64,000 nt of DNA from Oopsacas minuta (taxonomy: Eukaryota > Porifera > Hexactinellida > Lyssacinosida > Leucopsacidae). Position 1 is the stretch's first letter. Each line of letters begins with the position of its first letter. A program made the translations under genes and the position numbers. The notes beneath the pieces were generated by a model. The model was not told the origin of the DNA, searched no databases, and was given only the letters and a program-made list of their open reading frames with translations. Where the stretch lies: positions 434,001 through 498,000 of the forward strand of contig JAKMXF010000295.1 of assembly GCA_024704765.1 (NCBI GenBank), written 5' to 3'. Positions 11,057 through 22,700 of this stretch are shown here, one piece after another.

Positions 11057-11751
11057 CAGGGGTGTAGTGTAGGACGAGCGGCGCTCCCCCACTACAAATT
11101 CAAGGGGAGAGGCGCTCCTTCACTTTAACTTGATTATTGTTATATTATTATAATATGGGTAGATTAAGTTTCCGGAGTTGCCCTTCTTTCGCACTCTAGT
11201 CAACTCCGCTTAATGGTGTAACATCGGCTCCAGGCCATTTCCAACCAATTAAGCGTATTAGATGTCATGGTCTGGTCTCCGGAATTATTTAACATCGCAG
11301 TGCACTATTTTGGCCAAGTGATCTTATCAAGCGTGTGGAAATTTGCATATTCTGGACCATTATAACAACGGTGCAATTGGGCTTTGTCATATGGTCTCTC
11401 AATAATTGATGGCCTCTACACCTACAGTTATGTGAAATTCAATAAAAGATTATTTCATAATTTTTCAACTCAGAGATGTGGCAAAGAGTAGCAAAAGGGG
11501 GCCTAGAATTCAATACTGATGCTTTATATCATTATTTAATATAGAATCGTTTGGCAAGAAAGATTGCGGAGTCGACTGTTACATCTGCACCGAAGAAGGA
11601 CAACATTATTTGGAAGTATTTTTAGTTTATATTACTCGTAATGTGGATTACAACATGTTTGGTTGATTGAAAATTATATTTGTTATACAAATTTTTGCGT
11701 AATATATTCTTTTATATGGCTCCCACTAGAAATTTGAGGACTACACCTCTG
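11057..11751. mobile_element. hAT-like element, old
   Basis: Ends CAGGGGTGTAGTG and the complement CAGAGGTGTAGTC form a terminal inverted repeat of hAT type around 695 bp. The flanking octamers (CTCATAAC, TGTATAAA) match only partly, so any duplication has decayed. No transposase is visible. Confidence 0.45.
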
Positions 11752-13356
11752 TGTATAAATATTATCTATTATTGATTTTGATTGTGTTTATTAGTACTGT
11801 GTGTTTGTTAACCAGAAATCTAGGAATCTAACCCCAGTATTCTCATTAAACTTTAGTCTACCGTTAGCGATTTGTCGTTCACTATAATTTCCTCGAACTG
11901 CGAGGTTCGACTCTCTCTACGACATTTTAATACGATCTTTCGAGTCCTCAAAGCCTCCTAATTTCCTTTAGATTTTCCTGCAGATTTCTTACAGATACAT
12001 CCTTTTCGGGTATATTTCAACTATAAATGCGTGAAATATTGCTAAAATGACAATCATGGAATTTTTACTAGTTAAATATCTTTACATAATTATCTAGTAT
12101 CAATACCGAGATCTACATCTTTGCTATATATTATTTATTTAGAGTAGAAATATACTATGAAAAAGAATGGTACCTTCATGTAACTGTTAGAAATCTGCAG
12201 AAAAATGAAAAATTAGGGGCATGTACGCTGATCTAGAAAAATCGTATTACAAGGTAATTTTGTGTGTTGTAATGATTACATCTAGACTCAGCTAGCCTAG
12301 TTGCTTCGAACAAGGCATCACTCGATGGGGTTAGGGCAAATTTTGAAAATAGAATGATTCCTGCGTTGCTAGGGAAAATATTCCTCAAACATATTCAAGT
12401 AACAACTCAAATGACATGAAATCCTTCGCTAAATACGATTATCTACATAAAACTTTGATTCGATCAAACCTAAGGAGTTATATGCATATTATATCCCCGG
12501 ATTGTGTCCAAAAGAGGCATTTTGAATTGGCCATAAAAGAAACCCTCAATGTTGGCAAGGTGGTATCACTCGGATGCCATCATATGCGACACTAATCACC
12601 ACAACATTTAATGCGGACGTCTTTTTTGGTTTTTCTACAGACAACCAGGCTAATAGGATCAATTTGGTTTTATGCTTTTTACAAATATCAGTCACTTTAT
12701 CAGTGAAGGATTCTCTATGGGCAAGTTTTCTCTATCTTCGCGCATGTGCTTATTTACAGCTTCGATATATTCTGATTATAGCTTTACTCCGTAACCACTG
12801 TTGTATTTTCACTTAGTTCTCTCGAATGCCTGGAGCTTGTGGACAGAAAGAGTAATGCTAGCCTTTGGATAGTTTTCTTCAAAATACTCGTATCAGTCAA
12901 ATATTTACTTTTGCTTAGCATTCTTATTTTTTAGCCTGGCCACTTTTAAGGAACCCCAAGTTGAGACTGGGCAAAAATGTAAGAACTTTTAAGAATTTAT
13001 GGCTCAATTTATTTAAGATGGTTTAATTTATTTTTTTATCTAATCCTATTATTATTTGTGGAGAGCATTTATTCTGTTTTATGGGAATTTTACCACAATA
13101 CTTTCTAGGTTCTCCCTGAATCAATCTGATTTGCATGCTTTATGGCCTCATCAATTCTGGCTATAAATATCTTTCAAACCTTTCTACTGCATATTTCGAA
13201 GCATCTGTCTATATTCAACTTTATCATTAGTTATTATAATATATGTATACTCAATGTCCTAATCTAATTACTTCTAATGTTTCAATATATTTTTTGATTT
13301 CAATTCGCTTTGGGTCTAAGATTGGATTTGTTTTGTTATAACCTTTTTACTCTTAG
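11752..13356. other. Upstream flank of the receptor gene
   Basis: AT-rich with no supportable gene. Part of 12330-12395 (GGTTAGGGCAAATTTTGAAAA, TTCCTGCGTTG) is a copy of the repeat at 33198-33575. A pyrimidine-rich run ending CTCTTAG at 13356 could be a splice acceptor, which would put non-coding or further coding exons upstream; none was recognised. Confidence 0.45.
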
Positions 13357-13412
13357 TTATTCATTTGTTCCGATTTATTAGATCGTTGTTTTCATCCTAT
13401 TTATTTGTTCTA

Positions 13413-13743
13413 ATGGCTACAACAAATGTGAACTATACTCTTCCTAATTCTTCTTCTCCCCTCTCTATCGGGTATTATTCTGATTCTCCTACAGACACTA
13501 ATGGACCAACCAGAAATCTAATTGGGGCATGCACTACAAATTTTTCGATTAAGAAGGAAGAACCTTCACAGCTCTCACACTTTTCCATGCAGTTATCTCA
13601 TTGCAGAAGTCCAGAAGATATTCATTTGGAGCATAAAACTTATGGAATGGGTATCGGTACGCCCCCTGATAGTCCTAAACACAAGCCCACTACTTTACAA
13701 ATCGCAGACTCTCCTGGATTTTCTCCCCCCTCATCAACTATGG
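13413..13743 (+). CDS. HNF4-like: HNF4-like exon 1: N-terminal A/B region
   Basis: Codes residues 1-110 plus one base of codon 111. It has no domain but is rich in Ser, Thr and Pro, with FSIKKEEP (a possible sumoylation site) and proline-directed sites [16 protein letters not shown] and CRSPED. The donor is G|GTAAGT at 13744. The phase (one base over) fits exon 2 exactly, which begins AC before ATG TTG. ATG 13413 is the first ATG in a frame open back to about 13320, and a possible acceptor (CTCTTAG) ends at 13356. The real start could therefore be here or in an exon further upstream. Confidence 0.75.
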
Positions 13744-16700
13744 GTAAGTAATGGGAATCTACACTATTAAAATGCTAATATTCCATATTTACAAGGCATT
13801 AGTCAAGCGTGTTAACAAGATCGATCCCGATCCCGATCTTAGCTGAAATTATGATCGACGATCCCGATCAAGGTCGTTATATCAAAAACGATTGCGATCC
13901 TGATCTCGATCATTTTTCCGATCGTTTGTGTAATATTCAAGACATATATTTTTGATAGTTGCATCATTTCTTATGCCAAAAGGAACATAGGTAGAGAATC
14001 AACGCATTCTACGAACGAATATTACTGATTGTTGAACACAAATTTGAAACAATTACCTAAGTATACAAACGCTAATGATAGTAGCATTCAAAGTATACAT
14101 AAATGATCGAAAACTTTTGTGCAAAAATGGATCGCGATTTTTCATCCGATCCTTAATAAAACAATGATCGCCGATCGTCGCCAGATTGTCAAAAGGTATC
14201 GCGATCGTGATCGAGTAACCAATTATCGTATGATCCTAATGCCCTTTATATATATATGTTCGTATTGCCAGAATAGATTAAAGAAACTAGGAGACCCGGA
14301 GGGCTGATTTTTGGCATATGTTATTTGGCTCCGCTCGGGTAAGTTTGAGTCTTGGACGAAATTCACACATGGATTTTATGACGTAATTGTCACCCTTTTG
14401 GGATTTCGATAATCACATTATTAGCCACTGCTCCACTACTATAGATGATAGAAGTGTAATTTGAATCCTAGGCAGTGATTTATCCAGGACTTTCTGGGTA
14501 TGCGCTTTTTCTTACATCTACTCTCCTGGGATGGCACATTTTTGGAAGGTAACATATTGCTCCTGTGTATATTTGTGTCCCACAGCCGGCACTTTATTTC
14601 CTTCATGGTTGCTGACCTGACACTTTTAGGTGCCCGCCAAACACCAGATAAACCCCTAATTACAGGTACACGTAATATGCCTAATGCCCTGACGTCATCA
14701 GTTTGACCAAGCGCTAACTCATAATTACTACGTCATCATGACTACAAAAAATCAAAATTTTGAATTTCTTACCACTGAGCCACAAATTACCGAGATCACT
14801 AACCAAAAGCGATCTTTTAGCTTCGCTGTCACTGCAAAAGGCCATAACATGTAATTTAGATGAGCCATGTGTATTATAATGTTAAGACTTTTCGCTGTTA
14901 TGTTTATTCGAGGCACATAGTGCCGAGTACCTACCAAATACACTAAGAAATTTTTGGTAATGGATGACCTGAAATCAAGAGGTCCCGCTTCAGTCAGAAT
15001 TGGGAATAATGTTTTGTACTTGATAAATTTTATTAATAAATCATTTTATTCAACTATACATGCCAGTTGAGTCCGCTATCTCGAAACTTAAAGTCAAAAT
15101 TCTATTTTCGGAACAAAGGAATAGAGATAGGGCATAATAATTTCAACGAACCTCGTTAGAGATAAGGAGCATTCAAAACACTTTCATTAGGAGAAACATG
15201 AACTCATTCTGACAATGAATTTAAATTTCTTCTTTAATCAGTTATATGGGGCAAGTTGCATTTGTCAGAATAATTGAAGTTGGCATTTGTCAGAATTGTC
15301 ACGTTTCAGAGATTAGACTTTTCTTTGTGCCACTTTGAAGTTTGAAATATATGATGATAAATTGTATAATAGAGGTTTTTAATTTCAGCATAATGAATGA
15401 ATATAATTTCGAATGGATGAATATCAATTAGTAAATATTTCCATTCTCGCATCAATATTGCCACAACTTTTAGGGCAATTTTGTCCTAGGTTCACAATCC
15501 CCTCGCTGCAATCCCCCCAATTATAGCATGTCTACAGGGGATGAATACTCATGTATTACTTCTTTGAGAAAGGCATACTACGCAAATATGTTCTGTGTTG
15601 ATGTTTTGATCATCATCTTCATCTTCACCTTCAGAAAATTCTGATTCACTTGATGGAGGGATAGTTTTGACGTTCGCAACAGTGTGACTCATCGATTGAA
15701 GAAACTCCCATGGGTTTATTTGTCCATCACTAAGTTTTGGTTAGAAAACAATCCTTTTTCTTCATTCTTGATATCGTTTTTACATCTCTGCCTGCTAATT
15801 TCTTTCCTTGATACAGGCGACGAATGTCATTACCAGTGTCCTGAATTATCTCTTTGAGCTTTGTTATGGAAGTCCATATTCAAGGATGGTTGCATCTGAT
15901 CCCAGTCTCTAATTAGGAGTGATAACTCTCTGCCCCGTTGTTCGTAGAGATAATAATATCATGTATGGAGAGTTCTTCAGGAGATATTTGATGTGCCAAC
16001 ACTTCTTGAAATATTTCATAAGTTTTTCTATTCTCGGCCCGTCTTCAGTTGGTACTGCAGGAATTTCGATCAAAGTAAATCTAGTGGCGATTAGAGCAGC
16101 AGGCAAAAAATGAATAGCTATTAGTCGTCGTATAAACTTGGCGATATGTGCCTTGTTTTTAAAACTCTGACTCAGTCCCAATTTCTGAGTTTTCGCCAAA
16201 TTCTTTGCATGTAGTGGAACCAGCACCCATATACTTTCATTTGAGGATAAAATTCTCTACAAGCGTTCCGAGCAACAGGTTCCCAATCAGACATGGATGC
16301 AATTTGTTGAAATTGAGGCACATATAACACTAGATCTTTCAAAATAGCCGAGTATAGTTCTTGACTCCTACACGTAAGTAGACAGTGGATTGCAGGCATC
16401 GTATGTCTACCAACAGCGACAAATATTGTCCATAGTTGATAAAACTGGATGTTCTCTTCCTTATTGAGTAATGTGATCATTTCATCTGAATAGAAAATTA
16501 CGGCTGTTAGAATTCCCTGTGATACCGAAAATTTCTACTAATCTTTAAAAGTGGAAGTCGCTAACATTTCTCAGAACTCTGCAGCAGCAGAAGGGATTTT
16601 GCGTTGAAGTGTCCTTCTCGCGGGATACATTACTGACTCGCATTCGACAAATGAGATATCAGCTGCATGTAGATTCTTTCTGGTTGCATCATTGAATACT

Positions 16701-19700
16701 TCCCTAAGATTCGTTTGTGAATGTTTAGCGAGAGTTTTGCAAGTTGTCTTTAGCTGGTAAACTTCAGCATTATAATCATCAACACTATGATTATGGGAAT
16801 TCATCAGAGTGACTAAATTTCTCGAACGATTTAGTTTACTAGTTCCCTTACAGCCACCCCTGAATAAAGTGCATTTAAGATAGATACAATCTTTGGTAAT
16901 CTTTGAATGAACATAGTTGTATCCATTTGGAGTAGTAGCAAATTAACCTAGTGAACGTTTATATTCTTGTATTGTGAATTCCATTTTCGATTATACCTCG
17001 GGTAATTCGAATTAGGATTTATACTAGTCAATCTCATTGTCAAGTAGTGTTGCAGGTACACAGTAGTGTAACCTTATCCTTTCCAATAAATTATTGACAC
17101 CCACATAGATAACAAATTGATTATTATACAACATGTTGGCTTATCGAGGTGAAGAATAACTAACAAATATTAAAAGTGGCCGAAATATGAATTCTTACAA
17201 AATCCTAATTGGATACCATTTCAAAAGTCCATTCTGACAAATACCATGTCTGCAAAAGTCCATTCTGACCACTATCAACCTTCAATTATTCTGACAAATT
17301 AAAACTTCAAAATTCTGACAAATGTATGCAGCCCGTTATATGATTTCTTGTTAATTTACATATCAAATTCTGTTCACCCTAACCACACTCATATACCTTG
17401 TATCGAGAGCGGACGAAATTTACATGAACTGTACAATGAGCGCCAGAATAAGTAATTAGCTTATTATACTTATTCCTGCGCTTCGCTTCCTAGGTCCCAG
17501 CGTGAAAGCTGCCGTATACTTAGTCTTCGGAATTATCTTAAGGATACATTAAAGTAATTATTTAGTCCTTTTGGTCTCTACTCGAGGGTATATGCTTACC
17601 TCAACTTTAAAATAAATGAACTTTTAAGTGTATATAATCCATGGTCCATCCGAATTGCAATTACTGACATTCTTTGCTGCACTGGAGCTACTACTACTAC
17701 TTAGCTTTTAGTTATCAATCTCGTCAGTTTGTGCTCAATATTAAGAAATTCTGAACATTTTCTACTTTCATGATCACATAGGAATTCTATTAAAAAGTTG
17801 CATGGGGCGCCTGCATTTGTCAGAATTTAGAGGTTGTCATTTGTCAAAATGGTATTTATCGAGTTGTGAATTTGTCAGGATAGTTTTTATCGAATTTTGA
17901 CTTTGGCAAAATGGTTTTTATCGAGATTATTATGCTCAGATTTGGGGAATGAGTTTTTGCATCTAGTTTCGGCACTATTAGTTGTTTATTGTTTGGACAA
18001 GATTGTTTTTCTATTAAACAAAGAAAAACTAATAGAACCGAGTAAAAATTCGAAAGAATCACTGATCCAAATTACTCCACAGATGTGAACACCCAGACAC
18101 AATTTCAGTGAGTTCCAACAACATTAAAGACAGTTGAAAACCCTGTCTTCTTCTCTCCTTCATGTAAAACATCATATCTCACACTTCAGACCATGCTATA
18201 ACGAATAGAAGAAAAAAATTCGATCACCATTTAGTTTGTATTCAAATCCCAGCAGTCAACTACTCATATAACCAAATTGATATCTAATCCAAGAAATATC
18301 CCATCATGATCCCGTTTTAGCTTTAAATCAAAATGCAAAATTGATTCTCTCTAATCAGAGCACAATGAAAACCATTCTGACAAAGTCACAACTTGATAAA
18401 AACCATTCTGACAAAGTCAAAACTCCATAAATACCATTCTTACTAAGTCAGAACTCGATAGAAACTAACCTGACAAAGTCAGAACTAGATAAAAACCTTT
18501 CTGATAAAGTCAGAACTAGATAAAAACCTTTCTGATAAAGTCAGAACTCGAAATTCTGATAAATGACAACTTCATAACTCTGACTAATGCAGCGTCCCCA
18601 TTTGCAATCGTCAAATTCACAACCTCAGCCGCCCTATTCTCTAAGTTCGATTTTAACTTCTTAGTGAATATGGCCGCAGGAGCAATTGAAGGGCATCTGT
18701 GATTGAATTTTCGAAATTCAATCATGTTTATTGGTTTAGCCGTGGCTAATATTGGGAATTCTCGAAATACAAAAGGTGACTATTCGATAATAATGACGAA
18801 AATATTATCGAATGGTCACCTTTGTATTTCGAGAATTCCTAATATTAGCCACGGCTAAGCCAATAAACATGATTGATTTTCGTCATAGTTATGAATTTTG
18901 TAAAACAGCCAGGAAATATGTGATTTATAACGTCAAAAAAGTGCTAAAATCTCGTTCTTGGAGCGGGAATTGGTTAAAAGGATGTGGTAAAAGATTAGTT
19001 TATATATTATGTATGAATACAACCTTATAACAAAATTTCTACATTTTGTACCTGTGAAGGTAATAGTTATTTGTTTACAGTACTTTCTATTTGGAGGATA
19101 ATGTTAACAAAATTACTGAGGAATCATTAAGATGATGTTATTTCGATCCAGAAATAGATTATAGGTACAAACATTGAGTAATGTTAAGTATCAGTAACAC
19201 ATTTATTCGTAGGATAAATGCACCATTTTTGATAAAATCGAAACAAATAGACTTCCTTTTGTGAATACATTAATGAACTTTTCATCCCTAGTCCAAAGAA
19301 TTATTGAATGCTATGGATATATATGTTCATAGAATTCTAAACAAAAGCAACTACAATGCAACTTTTTCAGGAAGAGGGAGTGGTTAGACAACTGGCAAAT
19401 GTATATCAGGAATCGTACATCTTGGACGAATGAATGTATATAAGCAATAATTTGACAAAATGTAATTTTGTCAAATTATTGGGTACATGTTAACAAAAAT
19501 TTTCATTTATGGATTGATTGCATGTATTTCTACAAGTGAGGAATGCATTCATTCGGCCGATATTGCACTAGTTCTTGAATACATTTTCCAGCATAATAAT
19601 CCCTTGCTCATAACCAATCCCTGGTCCTGAAATATTGTCAGTATAATTGCCTTAGTGTATCAGAATGCTATTAATGTATATATTTCAAATTGTTGGAAAT

Positions 19701-22700
19701 TGAACACTTAGCCCGAATTTAACATTAAAATGCTGATCTGAACTCATTGAGGAAGTTCTGGGTCAGGGGCCAACCAAACGGTAAGAATTGCAATATATGA
19801 AATTAAAAATACAACACCTGGACCAGATCCATAAAGCTTAACAATGATTTTTCAATCTTTGTCTACACTAGATCAATTTCCAAAGTTAAAACGAGAGTAC
19901 ACGGATGTGCGTACATGCATCCACCAAGAGCCTTGGGTATAACCCATGAGTTTAATGAATATTTTAGAAACAAGGGGGAATTTTTGAAAATATTCAATTC
20001 CAGAGTGAAATTCCACTCTAGTCGCCTAAATGTGGCAAATGTCCTGACATTATGATTTGGGTTAAATGCTAACTCATTATGTGATTATTACGTCGTCACT
20101 GTATACAACAATTCCAAATCCCCGAAATTCGATAGTTTGAGAATTTCTTAATACTCGAGGCACTAAGTGTCCAGGTCACTAATCAAAAGCCACTTAGCAG
20201 TTCCAGTATTACCGCAGAGGGCCATTAAATGGAAATTTGATGGACCATGGATAATACAAAGTTAAAATTTCGGCTATTTCATAAACTAGATGACTAAGTG
20301 CCAAGTATATTCCGTCGCGTAGCCACCAATAGTACTAAGGAAATTTGCTGTAAAATACTTAAACCAACCTTAGGCACTAAGCTGTCGCATAACGGCCTAG
20401 CGTGCGAAGCGCGCTAGTACATATTACAACTATTGAGAGTTCACTACGCGAAACGGAACAAAGTTTCAGAGCATCAATTATCTTGCGGACGGCAAGAGTA
20501 CGTCTTTGGAATTGTCATCAAGTTAATTTTGTAGTTAGAAACTAGTATGATTAATTCTTTGCCAGATCATTTTAAGCGTAGAAGAGGGGCTGCAGTTTAT
20601 ATCAATATTCACTTGGACTATTCAAGACAATCAGAATTATTGTTAATAGAAATGAAACTAAATTATGTAACTTTTGTATCGATATTTGCTACAAGACAAC
20701 AATCTCAACACTGACTGGATGTCCAGCCTCGAAACCAATCTCAGCCTTAATTATTATGGCGACTTCAATATGAACCTCCTTGCCGACAATCCCCTCTCTT
20801 GAGCTTGGCTTGATTTACTTAACCTTCATAGGCTCACCCAAATACTCACTGAGCCTACAATGGTAACCACCAACTCTAAAACCCTTACTGGCCAAGTGTT
20901 TGTATCCAAAATTGACAATGTATTTTATTGTGGAAATAGTGACCACTTTCCCACCATCTTACCATACAAAAGAATCTCCTCCAACACCACCCCATTATAT
21001 TTCATATAGATCGTTTAAGTGTTTCAATGAAACTTCCTTCCTAGCCCATCTTGAAAACAACCCTTGGTCAATATTAGTTCTCATGATATTCTCGATGATT
21101 TAGTGGAAAACTTGTTAATGCCTATTTCATTTAGTTCTAGACCTTCATTTACACTTTAAAACACAAAGAGTAAACATCCTACGTAATCTGAGTGAATGGA
21201 TAGACATTCTAAGCTCTATGCATACTCGAGATACTTTTTAGCGGTTAAGAGACTTCACTAACTGGAAAATTTGGAAGCATAGAATGACTACACTGATACA
21301 GAACTGCAAATGGGTCATGACCTATCAAAATTTTATTTATATACAATGAGGCTTAAAAGAGTTATTTATCAATTAGAAAACCTTCTAAATAGAGTTAATA
21401 GAGGTGGTCATTATACTAAATGTTTGGAATACTACAAGTAAGAGTTTTAATCTCCTTGATTTGTGGAAGCAGAATTCACTTAGGTTTCCATTATTATCAA
21501 TAATTGCCATGAGACTATTGGTAATTCAGGCATCCTCATCCGAAAGCGAGGGACAATTTAGTGCCTTTAATGCTCGGCATACCGTAACATCTCAACGGAA
21601 TGTAATGTTGCCAGAAACCATCGAAGCTGTCTCTGTTGTGTTGGAAGGATATAAAAACAACTTAATTTAATTATTGTGTTAGACTAAATACTTACATTAT
21701 ACTTGTTCCTAATAATGAAATACATAATGGGTCAGAATGGGTCAGAAAATAATAAATGGGTCATGACCCATGGGTCATGGGTCACTTCATGTGACCCATT
21801 TGCAGCTCTGCACTGATATAATAAGACCAGAAGTCCTACTACACAACCATCCTAAACAAAAATACAAATAATCCGCAGAACTAGAAACCCTCCGACCCCC
21901 ATCTTCTCTAGTCAATTGGTAAAGGCTATTAACCTGAGCTCAATACTGGAATCTTTCCCACTATCTACAAGGCGACCCACACTTAATACTAACTATCTTC
22001 CTATTTCTATAATTTCTAAGATTATTGGACAGCATGTTTCCGAGTCCCTTCCAATTATGTCTCAATCAACATTATTTTACATGTCCACCAATCAGGCTTT
22101 CGACCATGGTTATGAAACCTCTCTCCAGAAAATCACACAAAACTGGTATACCTGTCTTAATATCAACCTTGCTATTGCTGCCCGTTTTTAGACTTTAGTA
22201 TGGCATTTAATAGTGTCAAACATATCACCTTGCTGAAGAAGCTTAGAATGTAGAATCTTAGACAAGACGCTATAGACTGCTTCGCTAGCTTTCTTATCGC
22301 CCGAAGATGTGAGTTTCAGTCAGCATTCATCCAAGTCAAGCGGTCCTTGCCGGTGTTCACTGAGACAGTAAACTAGGCCTATTTCTTACCCTACTATACT
22401 TAAACGAGGTCTTTAACACTCCTATCTCCTATACAATTAACCTTTACTCTGCGACAGTACTACAGTGTAGCTCTAATGTTCTAATACAAAATCACAATTA
22501 ATATACAGCCTTTATCAGGCAGTATTCTCAATGGTTTGCTCTTCCATGACATACCTTATAGGCTTCCTAACGAATATTATTTCAATTTAGTGTATACTAT
22601 TTCGAAAAAAAATTGTGATCCATACTCTGTAACGACCCAGCTCTCAAGAAAATGGTGCGAGAACGGTTTCGGCGGAACCCACACCGTTCGATGAGGAACT

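Noticed and set aside
11855-11925. GAGGTTCGACTCTC resembling a tRNA T-arm
   Set aside because: The T-stem and acceptor stem do not pair and there is no credible A-box.
18372-18557. Regularly spaced 31-bp repeats, superficially CRISPR-like
   Set aside because: Units are contiguous with no unique spacers and sit inside a transposon end in a eukaryotic gene's intron.
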